A stretch of DNA of 48,070 bases, from NCBI RefSeq assembly GCF_001544275.1, contig NZ_BCQE01000029.1:1-48070 (forward strand), written 5' to 3'. Shown here piece after piece: positions 41,268-48,070 of the stretch. The translations under genes and the position numbers were made by a program. The notes beneath the pieces are model-generated. The model had not been told where the DNA came from, made no database searches, and saw only the letters and a program-made list of their open reading frames with translations. This DNA comes from Enterococcus gallinarum NBRC 100675 (GTDB taxonomy: Bacteria > Bacillota > Bacilli > Lactobacillales > Enterococcaceae). Every line of letters begins with the position of its first letter. Within the stretch, counting starts at the first letter, position 1.

Positions 41268-44200
41268 ATGATAAGAAACAAAAAGCTTTGCTTGAAAGTT
41301 GCTTTATTGGCAGCTTTTTGTCAAGTATTTTTTTGGGTAGGCTCACTGACAACACAAGCAGAAGAAATAACTCAAGGAACAACTGTTTCTCAAGTTTCTC
41401 CTACTTCAAATGAAGTTGAAGTACAATCCGATTTACCAAAAGAGACTGCCAAAGAAGAGATATCGACAGAATTTGTTCCACCAACAGAAGCACCTTCAAT
41501 GAACGAAAAAAGCGTACTCGATGAAACCATCGGTAAAAGCCAACAACCAGGAGATAGTCCAGTTGTGGCAGAAGAAATACCAATAGAAACACCTGAAGTT
41601 CAAACAATTTTTGAAAAGGAAAATTCATCAGAAAAAAGTTGTTCTACTGTAATAAACGAAGGAACAGAATCAGTTCAATCAGAAGATTCAAAAGAGGCAA
41701 CGACTCCGATTGAATTGACGAAAGAAGAAATGAATTCTAATACTTCACTTTCTTCTGAAAAAGAAGAGAAAACAGCTCTTTCGACAGAATCTCATGAACC
41801 TGAATTGAAAAAAGTTGAGGAATCAGGTGATACACAAAAAGAGAAAATAAAAAAAGAAGCTGTTTCTTCTACTTCTTCAAAAGAAGTTACATTGATTGTA
41901 CCACAAACCGCTCGAAGTGCACGGGTGCGACGTGCAACCAATACAGCAGTTTTGGGTGGTCGGAAAATTGATTGGGGCGAAAATATTGGTGTTATTTCTA
42001 GTGCCAATAATCCCAATTTCACTTTAAATTACATGGTTCGTTTTGAGATTAATGGACAAGTAGCATTTTGTATTGAACCTGGTGTCGCAGCCGCAGAAGG
42101 TCAAGTTTATACAGCTACTGCTTTAGAAAACTATTTGAAAGATTTAAATATACGAAAAAAAACAAGCTTGATCTCTTATTTAGGATATGTCACAAGCAAA
42201 GACAAATCCGATGAACAATACATTGCGGCACAATTTATGATTTGGGAAGTTTTGGGCACAAAAATTCCAATTAAAAATATCCGTATTGACTATGATCGTC
42301 GAAAAGCAGAAATTCAACGTTTGCTTAATAATTTTGATGTAAGAGCTACTTTTCATAATCAAACACATACGGTAAAAATTGGCGAAACGTTAAAAGTAAA
42401 AAGTGGCAATGACTTTCTACAACGTGTAAAAGACATTCAAAAGCCAAAAGGTGTTAATGTATCTATTCATGATAATGAAGTATGGATTACAATCACAAAA
42501 GAGGCACCAGAAAAGGCAAAAATTCATTTCAATCAAATTGAAGCATTAGGCGTGCCATTAGCGTATCGTCGTCCAGGTGCTCAAACAATTGGGGTGCTGA
42601 ATCCTTTTGTACCTGGTGACTCTGTTGTCAATTTGACCACTTTGAAACAAGGAAACATTCGTGTCTTTAAAGAAGATGCAGAAACCGGTGTGAAAGCACA
42701 AGGTGCAGCTTCTTTAGAAAATGCAGTGTATGGCTTGTATCAAGCAAATGGGAAGAAAATCAAAGAAATTACATTGAAAAATATCAATGGCAAGGTACAG
42801 GCAGAAATCAAAGATCTTGATCCTGGTAAATATGTTTTAAAAGAGATCAAAGCACCAAAAGGTTATGTACTTTCTGATGAAGCAATTGAAATCGTCGTTG
42901 AACCTGGAAAAACTGTCAATACGATCGCAAAAGATCAAGTGATCAAAGGAACCATTGATTTAGTCAAAGTCGCAAATAAAGATTTAGTCGATTCAACCAA
43001 TCCAGACAACAAACCAAAATTAGCTGGTATTGAAATCTCTTTGACGTCAAAAACAACTGGAAAAGTGGTGAAAACAGTTGTGACAGATAATGATGGTTAC
43101 GCTACTTTTGGTAAAAATACCGTTGTCTTTGATACGTACATTCTTTCTGAAACCAAAGGAAAAGAAGGATATAAACTGTTTGAACCATTCGAAGTCACAA
43201 TTTCTGAAAATGGGCAAACCTTCCATTATGTTTTAGAAGACAAAGTAATCGAACAACGTCTTAAAGTGGTGAAAGTGGATCAAGAAACAGGGAAAGTCAT
43301 TGCTCTATCTGGTACCCAATTCAAAATTTGGGATAAATACGCAAACAATGGTAAAGGTGGCTATGTATCGATGGCATTACCGAATGATACAGAGGTTTCA
43401 GACATATTTACAACAAACGAGAAAGGGTACTTTGTCACAACGGATACATTGAAATACGGAAAAAATCGTTACGAGTTACGAGAAATCAAAGCACCTGAAA
43501 AATATGTTCTAAATAAAACGCCTTATGTCTTTTCAGTAACAGACGACACCAATACGATTGAATTAATCTACTTCGCTAACCGTTTAGCGAAAGCCAACGT
43601 AGAGGTTTTCAAATATGATACTAGTACGAATTTTGATCAAAAAACGGCGATTGCTGGTGTTGAATTTGACCTATTCAAAAAAGATGAAACAGGCACAACC
43701 TTTGTTGGTACATTCAAAACAGACAAAAAAGGTAAAATCAATGTGAAAGACTTATTGGTTGGCGATTACTTCTTTAAAGAAGTGAAACCATTAGCAGGGT
43801 ATCTGGTCTTAGATAAAGACGTACCATTTACTGTAACGGTTGATAAAGACGGTACAGTGATTGCACTAGAAGTGGAAAACAAACGGATTCCACCTAAAAT
43901 TGGTACTACAGCTATCGGTAAGTATACAAACCAACAAAGAGTGACCCCATTGAAAAAAGTAACGATTACAGACACTGTAAAATACAGTAATCTAATCATC
44001 GGAAAAACTTATACCGTCAATGGTGTTTTGATGGATAAGGAAGAATCTATCACAGCAGGAAAAGACGTACCGTTGTTAGTAAATGGTAAACAAATTACCG
44101 CAAGTAAAGTGTTTGTCGCAAAAAATCCTAACGGAATGATTTCCCTTGACTTTGTCTTTGATGCTAGTGCATTAGCTGGAAAAGAGATAGTCGTATTTGA

Positions 44201-44861
44201 AAATATCTATCGTGACGGACGCTTAGTTGCGTCTCATACAGATATTCACGATAAAGGACAAACGGTTCGTATTGTGAACCCTATGATTCATACAAAAGCA
44301 ACAGGTCAAAACGGCGAAAAACAATTACAAGCTTTACCAAATCAAAAAGTGAAAGAATGGGTACAGTTGAACGACTTAATTGTTGGTCAAACGTACAAAG
44401 TGCTCGTACAAGGTTATATTACACCTGATGGTGTGAAATTAGACGGTACAAGTGCTGAAAAAATTTTCAAAGCAGATAAGACAACTTTAGAGTTCTTATT
44501 TGAATTTTTGGTAGATGGACGTAAGCTAGCAGGCAAAGGATTATCTTTTGCAGAATGGTTAGAAGCCCAAAGTGAACCAAAAGATGAAAACGATTATGAA
44601 GTTCGATTTGAACAAATCGCAAACCACAACGTAGACTTAAAATCAGAAGATCAAACGGTTTATTTTGTAGAAGTTCCAAAAGTACCGGAACCAAAAATTC
44701 CTGAAAAATCACAACCTTTTAAAGAGGTGAAACAAGCTTCAGTAGTACCAATGTTGCCAAAAACAGGATCAGAAGATACTGTATTATGGATGATCATTGG
44801 TGTGCTATTTGTTTTAGCAGCAGGTCTTACATTTTACGAGTTACGCAAAGTCAAAGACTAA
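41268..44861 (+). CDS. Large LPXTG surface adhesin: thioester, CnaB/SpaA and VaFE domains
   Basis: 1197 residues. A signal peptide (about 1-31, ending TTQAEE) is followed by a Glu/Ser/Thr-rich stalk (32-205). A thioester domain has Cys268 in FCIEPG and Gln322 in YIAAQFMIWE, the pair that forms the internal Cys-Gln thioester able to bond covalently to host amines. Four SpaA/CnaB-type domains begin near 461, 560, 662 and 774, with LKEIKAPKGY, LSETKGKEGY, LREIKAPEKY and FKEVKPLAGY as isopeptide-type Glu motifs. Two VaFE-like repeats follow, from about 874 (VVFENIYRDGRLVASHTDIH near 975-994) and 1003. The sorting signal is LPKTG at 1163-1167, then a membrane segment and a charged tail. It should be wall-anchored by sortase as a rod-like covalent adhesin. 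GGAGG lies before the ATG. Confidence 0.93.
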   Translation: MIRNKKLCLKVALLAAFCQVFFWVGSLTTQAEEITQGTTVSQVSPTSNEVEVQSDLPKETAKEEISTEFVPPTEAPSMNEKSVLDETIGKSQQPGDSPVVAEEIPIETPEVQTIFEKENSSEKSCSTVINEGTESVQSEDSKEATTPIELTKEEMNSNTSLSSEKEEKTALSTESHEPELKKVEESGDTQKEKIKKEAVSSTSSKEVTLIVPQTARSARVRRATNTAVLGGRKIDWGENIGVISSANNPNFTLNYMVRFEINGQVAFCIEPGVAAAEGQVYTATALENYLKDLNIRKKTSLISYLGYVTSKDKSDEQYIAAQFMIWEVLGTKIPIKNIRIDYDRRKAEIQRLLNNFDVRATFHNQTHTVKIGETLKVKSGNDFLQRVKDIQKPKGVNVSIHDNEVWITITKEAPEKAKIHFNQIEALGVPLAYRRPGAQTIGVLNPFVPGDSVVNLTTLKQGNIRVFKEDAETGVKAQGAASLENAVYGLYQANGKKIKEITLKNINGKVQAEIKDLDPGKYVLKEIKAPKGYVLSDEAIEIVVEPGKTVNTIAKDQVIKGTIDLVKVANKDLVDSTNPDNKPKLAGIEISLTSKTTGKVVKTVVTDNDGYATFGKNTVVFDTYILSETKGKEGYKLFEPFEVTISENGQTFHYVLEDKVIEQRLKVVKVDQETGKVIALSGTQFKIWDKYANNGKGGYVSMALPNDTEVSDIFTTNEKGYFVTTDTLKYGKNRYELREIKAPEKYVLNKTPYVFSVTDDTNTIELIYFANRLAKANVEVFKYDTSTNFDQKTAIAGVEFDLFKKDETGTTFVGTFKTDKKGKINVKDLLVGDYFFKEVKPLAGYLVLDKDVPFTVTVDKDGTVIALEVENKRIPPKIGTTAIGKYTNQQRVTPLKKVTITDTVKYSNLIIGKTYTVNGVLMDKEESITAGKDVPLLVNGKQITASKVFVAKNPNGMISLDFVFDASALAGKEIVVFENIYRDGRLVASHTDIHDKGQTVRIVNPMIHTKATGQNGEKQLQALPNQKVKEWVQLNDLIVGQTYKVLVQGYITPDGVKLDGTSAEKIFKADKTTLEFLFEFLVDGRKLAGKGLSFAEWLEAQSEPKDENDYEVRFEQIANHNVDLKSEDQTVYFVEVPKVPEPKIPEKSQPFKEVKQASVVPMLPKTGSEDTVLWMIIGVLFVLAAGLTFYELRKVKD

Positions 44862-44867
44862 GTAGGA

Positions 44868-44905
44868 CAAACAAGCGGTTAGATGCCTAATCGCTTGTTT
44901 GGTTT
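44868..44905 (+). terminator. Terminator of the adhesin gene
   Basis: CAAACAAGCGGTTAG pairs with CTAATCGCTTGTTTG (one G-T pair) around ATGC, followed by GTTTT. Confidence 0.88.
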
Positions 44906-44987
44906 TAAAAAAGTTATTGCATAAGTAACATTTGAAAAGATAAGAAATGTTCTTCGTTTTATGAAGAAAAAAGAAAGGAAAAAGAGA

Positions 44988-45899
44988 ATGAAGAAGCTAT
45001 TTTTCGCATGTTTATTTAGTTCCGTAGTTCTTGCTGGTGGAATAAACGTTTTTGCAGATGAAATAGGTATTACACCAGTTACGCCACCTGTGATAGAAGA
45101 AACAACACCTGTTATTCCAATTCCAGATATTTCTAAAATAGATGAGTCTGTTCCGGATCAACCAACTCCTGTTAATCCGGATATATCTTCAGAAGTAACT
45201 GAACCAACAACACCCGTTGTTCCTGATCTAACGGAAAATTCAGAAAATGAAACACCAGTTGTATCGCCTTCTACTGGAGAAACAACGAATGATAAAGATA
45301 CTACACCAACTACAAGTGAGTCTTATTCGGGAACTAGTTCGGTAGATAATGATTCAAAAATAGACGATTTTAGTTCTTCATCTACTACAATAGATACACC
45401 AAAAGAAACAGAAAAGAAAAATGATTTAGGAGCTCCCAAAAATTTAACACCTGAAAATCATATAAAGACTGTATCGGAAAAGGAAATGACTGTTTCAGTC
45501 AGTTCAGATGGAAAAATTGTACAAGGAACGGGTACCGAAAAATCAATTCCTATTGTGACAAGTAATTTAGAAGAAATTAATCATGTCCCAACACCTGAAA
45601 CTCCTTTACAAGTAGCGACTGGTCAAGCGATTGTTGGGGTACAAGATGGTGTACCACTTGTACAAGATAATCAAGGGAATTTGGTAGAAGATTTATCCAT
45701 TCCTGTAAAAAAACTACCTAGCGGCAATATTGAAATCAAAACAATCGATGGGAAAACAAAAGTATTGCCAAAAACAGGTGAAGAACTTCAAATTAGTTTA
45801 ACTATCCTTGGTTCTCTTTTAACAGCAGTAACCGGGGGCATTTTTTATGGTAAAAAACAATGGCGTCATTTGCGTCATATGTTTAAGAAAACTATTTAG
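44988..45899 (+). CDS. LPXTG-anchored Pro/Thr/Ser-rich surface protein
   Basis: 303 residues from the ATG at 44988 (GAAAGGA 8 bases upstream); the frame itself opens at 44961. A signal peptide (about 1-24, VLAGGINVFA) is followed by a disordered Pro/Thr/Glu/Ser region to about 155 with TPVxP-type repeats. A short domain (TVSEKEMTVSVSSDGKIVQG ... IPVKKLPSGNIEIKTIDG) precedes LPKTG at 260-264, a membrane segment and a basic tail. No ligand-binding domain was recognised. It begins 127 bases after the adhesin, and the DUF961 gene follows within 20 bases, so it may be transcribed with the conjugation genes. Confidence 0.88.
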   Translation: MKKLFFACLFSSVVLAGGINVFADEIGITPVTPPVIEETTPVIPIPDISKIDESVPDQPTPVNPDISSEVTEPTTPVVPDLTENSENETPVVSPSTGETTNDKDTTPTTSESYSGTSSVDNDSKIDDFSSSSTTIDTPKETEKKNDLGAPKNLTPENHIKTVSEKEMTVSVSSDGKIVQGTGTEKSIPIVTSNLEEINHVPTPETPLQVATGQAIVGVQDGVPLVQDNQGNLVEDLSIPVKKLPSGNIEIKTIDGKTKVLPKTGEELQISLTILGSLLTAVTGGIFYGKKQWRHLRHMFKKTI

Positions 45900-45917
45900 T
45901 AAGGAGAGAGAATAAAA

Positions 45918-46268
45918 ATGGGTTTATCTTATGTTGCAATTAGTCAGGAAGAAGTATTGGGAAAGTGTTTTAATCAAAAACACGTTGGCTCGACAGGTGA
46001 ACGAGATCGTCGAGGAAATATGAAGAAAGTAGAGTGGGAGATTTTTCAGATGAACTCTGAAAAGATGGGAGAAATTGAAGTGCGTGTAGCTGTCGGTGGT
46101 GCGCCTAAAGCCATGCGATACAATGCAGAAGTGTTACTGGCAAATCCTAGAATTTCTCGTCGAGCAGATGTACGAAATATTGGAAATGACGGTGAAACAA
46201 ACAAAATAGCACGTAATAGGTTTTATTTGTTAGTCGATCGTGTAGAAGTAAAAGGAGGAAATAACTAA
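45918..46268 (+). CDS. DUF961 family conjugative-element protein (Tn916 orf23 type)
   Basis: 116 residues of the DUF961/YdcP family found at the start of Tn916 and ICEBs1 conjugation modules. Visible segments are GLSYVAISQEEVLGKCFNQK, VEWEIFQMNSEKMGEIEVRV, PRISRRADVRN and YLLVDRVEV. The role in transfer is not established. GGAGAGAG precedes the ATG. Its stop overlaps the next start by one base (TAATG). Confidence 0.85.
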   Translation: MGLSYVAISQEEVLGKCFNQKHVGSTGERDRRGNMKKVEWEIFQMNSEKMGEIEVRVAVGGAPKAMRYNAEVLLANPRISRRADVRNIGNDGETNKIARNRFYLLVDRVEVKGGNN

Positions 46269-46699
46269 TGACACTAGAATTTGATCAAGGAATTGTCCCA
46301 GGGTTGGTAAAAGAAACACTAGGAGAAATCTATTTTGTCAAGGCACAACGTCCACGTATGCTGTATGAAGATAATGAAAACACAGGAGAAATTAAAGAGC
46401 GTCCAGTTGAATTTTCAAGTGCTACCCAAGAAACAATGTTCGTGGTGAATTTTCCACCAAAAACAAATTTGGATGGATTAAGTTTTGGCGATGTAGTGGA
46501 ATTAGAAGAGGTGGAATTTCGTTTTTGGATTTCTATTGATCACGAATCAATGAGTAATCGAGCAGAGAATGATTTGAAAGTATCTGCGCTTCGTTATAAA
46601 AAAACAGGAAAAAACATTTTTCAAATGGCTACCTCAAATCATGTTCTTTCTGCAAAAGAAAAAACAGAACCAAACAAAGGTAATGTAAAGAAAGAGTAG
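46268..46699 (+). CDS. DUF961 family conjugative-element protein (Tn916 orf22 type)
   Basis: 143 residues, a second DUF961 member: LEFDQGIVPGLVKETLGEIYFVKAQ, RPVEFSSATQETMFVVNFPPKTNL, FGDVVELEEVEFRFWISIDHES. It is coupled to the preceding paralogue by a TAATG overlap behind GGAGG. The adjacent pair is a hallmark of the Tn916 superfamily. Its stop codon lies inside the following terminator stem. Confidence 0.85.
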   Translation: MTLEFDQGIVPGLVKETLGEIYFVKAQRPRMLYEDNENTGEIKERPVEFSSATQETMFVVNFPPKTNLDGLSFGDVVELEEVEFRFWISIDHESMSNRAENDLKVSALRYKKTGKNIFQMATSNHVLSAKEKTEPNKGNVKKE

Positions 46700-46723
46700 T
46701 GAATACCACTACTCTTTCTTTTT
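46687..46723 (+). terminator. Terminator after the DUF961 pair
   Basis: AAAGAAAGAGTAGTG pairs with CACTACTCTTTCTTT around AATAC, with further T following. It would separate the DUF961 genes from the coupling-protein gene, or make read-through a control point. Confidence 0.88.
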
Positions 46724-46754
46724 TGTAGAATTGAATAAGGAAGGAGAAGACGAT

Positions 46755-46939
46755 ATGGGGGAATTAGATTAGTTTTCAGCATTGCTTGGGTAAATTTTTG
46801 GATTTATTTAGGATTTAGATGGTGGTTAGATATAATTTATCCTTTACGCATTTTGTATTATTTAAGTATTGTATTGTATATGCATTGGCTGATTTTTATG
46901 GCACTAGTTTTAATTAAAATTTTTCATCCAATATATTAA
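46755..46939 (+). pseudogene. Small membrane protein gene frameshifted at a G5 tract
   Basis: AAGGAG lies 8-9 bases before ATG 46755, which reads only MGELD and stops. One base out of phase, from 46763 to the TAA at 46939, a clean frame of 58 codons reads IRLVFSIAWVNFWIYLGFRW and on to MHWLIFMALVLIKIFHPIY: two hydrophobic stretches and many Trp. A sixth G in ATGGGGG would join start and body into a 61-residue protein. It may therefore be a one-base deletion, a phase-variable tract or a sequencing error. Its end overlaps the 3' end of the convergent gene by 30 bases. No family was recognised. Confidence 0.6.
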
Positions 46940-47479
46940 TAATTCAATGAAAAAAATAGATGTTATTAGTAATAAATAATAATAAAAATGACGAGAATAA
47001 ACCCATATTTTATTTTTATAAAGCCCAAAGTTTATTCTATACATGTTGTTGTATCGAGGAAGTCCAGATTTTCTTCTAAATTTATTTAAGTCTTTGTAGT
47101 AGTAATGAGAAAAATTTTTATATTCATAATTATATTTTTTGAATTGTCTAACATTAGTTGGAATACCTAAATTTAATATTCTTTGTAAATAATACGTAGT
47201 TGTATAGGACAAAGCAAATTCTAAATCAGTATTGTGAATTTCATCATATAGTAGAGTTAGATTTTTATGAATTGTATTGATATTTTGGTCGTCCACTTCT
47301 TTAAATAAAGATTTGCCAATAGTGTTTTGAAAAGGAATAAAAACTTTGTGTAACAAATGGTCAATGATAGGATTTATTCGATTAGATTTTTGATTAGTAC
47401 TAAATGTGTATAACCCTATGCTTATATTGATAGCGATTAAAATAATATTTAAGTATGAAGAAATATCAGAATGTTGCAT
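46910..47479 (-). CDS. Unknown protein with N- and C-terminal membrane segments
   Basis: 189 residues on the strand opposite to the conjugation genes. A membrane segment at about 10-26 (NIILIAINISIGLYTF) is followed by a basic, Tyr/Asn-rich central part of about 130 residues (FKKYNYEYKNFSHYYYKDLNKFRRK) and a second segment at about 167-184 (YYLLLITSIFFIELLIYW). The middle is probably cytoplasmic. AAGGAGG lies 7-8 bases before the ATG, and an extended -10 (TGT TATAAT, reverse 47508-47503) sits just upstream, so it has its own promoter. No family was recognised. Placement suggests element cargo, such as entry exclusion or phage defence, but that is a guess. Confidence 0.75.
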   Translation of the reverse strand: MQHSDISSYLNIILIAINISIGLYTFSTNQKSNRINPIIDHLLHKVFIPFQNTIGKSLFKEVDDQNINTIHKNLTLLYDEIHNTDLEFALSYTTTYYLQRILNLGIPTNVRQFKKYNYEYKNFSHYYYKDLNKFRRKSGLPRYNNMYRINFGLYKNKIWVYSRHFYYYLLLITSIFFIELLIYWMKNFN

Positions 47480-47502
47480 GTGAGTATCCTCCTTTCTTTT
47501 TT

Positions 47503-47511
47503 ATTATAACA
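47503..47511 (-). promoter_or_regulatory. Promoter of the reverse membrane-protein gene
   Basis: On the reverse strand TGT-TATAAT forms an extended -10 at 47511-47503, 24 bases before the start codon. The -35 region is poor. Confidence 0.5.
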
Positions 47512-47594
47512 AAGATAAATAAAGAAAAAAGTGGACATTAATTCATATAAATACCTTTTGATAGTTTTTAAAGACAAAAAGGAGACGAGAATAA

Positions 47595-48070
47595 ATGTTT
47601 CAATACAAAGGTACTCGTATTCGAAACAGGCATAAACATGCCTCTGAACGATTTATTTTTTATCTTATGTTGCCGGTTCTGTTGCTAATGAGTGGATTCT
47701 TTTCTCTCTTTTACACAACGATCACATGGGAATGGTGCTGTGTTTATTGGATAATCGCATTTGGTTTAGCTGGTCTATTTTCATATATGTGTTTGTATTT
47801 TTGGTCCTATAATATTTATCAACGATTGATTCATAAAGGAAAATTAGCAGGGATGGTACATAGTCGACGATTGATTCTTGAAAGAGTATTGAAAAATGGT
47901 CGTCGGAAAGTGGTGTACTATCCTAAAATTTTTTATCACTATAAAAATGGCTTGATTCATGTTCGATTGCCGTTAGATTTAGGCCCCTTTCAAGATCGGT
48001 TTAATGAGATGGCTGGGCAACTAGAAGAAGCCTTTTTTTGTGATTTAGTAGAAGAGCAACGAGAGAAAAA
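47595..48070 (+). CDS. FtsK/SpoIIIE-type conjugative coupling protein, N-terminal part (Tn916 orf21 type)
   Basis: The frame is open from ATG 47595 (GGAG about 10 bases upstream) to the window edge, 158 codons. The N-terminus is basic and then has two membrane segments (FIFYLMLPVLLLMSGFFSLFY and CVYWIIAFGLAGLFSYMCLY). A cytoplasmic stretch with SRRLILERVLKNGRRKVVYYPK and LPLDLGPFQDRFNEMAGQLEEAF follows, as in the YdcQ/Orf21 family before its ATPase domain. The Walker motifs would lie beyond the edge. In Tn916-like elements this protein brings the relaxase-DNA complex to the secretion channel. Confidence 0.88.
   Translation, partial: MFQYKGTRIRNRHKHASERFIFYLMLPVLLLMSGFFSLFYTTITWEWCCVYWIIAFGLAGLFSYMCLYFWSYNIYQRLIHKGKLAGMVHSRRLILERVLKNGRRKVVYYPKIFYHYKNGLIHVRLPLDLGPFQDRFNEMAGQLEEAFFCDLVEEQREK

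Larger units (their letters stand above)
39809..48070. mobile_element. Left part of a Tn916/ICEBs1-type integrative conjugative element, cut by the window end
   Basis: Downstream of rplS the DNA becomes AT-rich. It then carries cargo adhesins and, in Tn916 order, two DUF961 genes (orf23, orf22 type) and an FtsK/TcpA-like gene (orf21 type). The relaxase, oriT, channel genes and integrase would lie beyond the window. The exact left boundary cannot be set without the right end; it lies between the rplS 3' end and about 40150. Confidence 0.75.

Noticed and set aside
46700-48070. Origin of transfer (oriT)
   Set aside because: In Tn916-like elements oriT lies between orf21 and orf20, beyond the window; no convincing nick region was seen here.
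1-48070. tRNA or rRNA genes
   Set aside because: No cloverleaf, CCA-type ends or rRNA-like blocks were recognised on either strand by eye; a tRNAscan run would settle it.

Overview
The window reads as a low-GC Gram-positive chromosome, most probably an Enterococcus. The grounds are the near-canonical enterococcal L19 and S16 proteins, a CopY/CopZ/CopB copper locus with a cop box, a manganese-type DtxR regulator, strong AGGAGG ribosome sites, and the conserved ylxM-ffh ... rpsP-khpA ... rimM-trmD-rplS backbone. The species cannot be fixed from sequence alone; a complete gltBD pair is a useful species marker.

Positions 1-17900 are core metabolism. They hold gltBD (glutamate synthase) behind a CodY-like box; a reverse-strand vitamin B6 operon (kinase, ECF S-component, UPF0340 protein); zwf, a Mn-type DtxR regulator and PepS on the reverse strand; a TetR regulator; a flavodoxin; map, a YihY-family membrane protein and a TagO-like transferase; a HesB-fold protein; and an aldose epimerase. 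Positions 17900-21000 are a copper-efflux cluster (copY-copZ-copB) that lacks copA. Positions 21100-23950 hold an orphan Phd/YefM protein, a DUF2087 regulator with an autoregulatory-looking operator, and a class I aminotransferase. An array of imperfect structured repeats (23954-24285) leads into a phosphate module: a Pho-box array, pstS, and convergent phoPR. Positions 28081-39808 are the signal-recognition and ribosome-assembly backbone. It is interrupted after ffh by CsbD, a GntR-ABC operon, a DNA glycosylase and two oxidoreductase-like genes, and before rimM by a small membrane protein, a lipoprotein and an acetyltransferase.

Downstream of rplS (about 39809 to the window end) the sequence becomes AT-rich. 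It looks like the left end of a Tn916/ICEBs1-type integrative conjugative element. In order it carries a terminus rich in interleaved inverted repeats, a protein made of HNH-endonuclease-associated repeats, a large thioester/CnaB/VaFE LPXTG adhesin behind a terminator-like hairpin, a second LPXTG protein, two DUF961 genes (Tn916 orf23/orf22 type), an apparently frameshifted 61-codon membrane gene, a reverse-strand two-membrane-segment protein of unknown function, and the start of the FtsK/TcpA-like coupling protein (orf21 type). This is the accessory part of the window and the most likely place for something undescribed.

All family assignments are by eye from protein motifs. No searches, folding or alignments were run, and operators and promoters are pattern matches.
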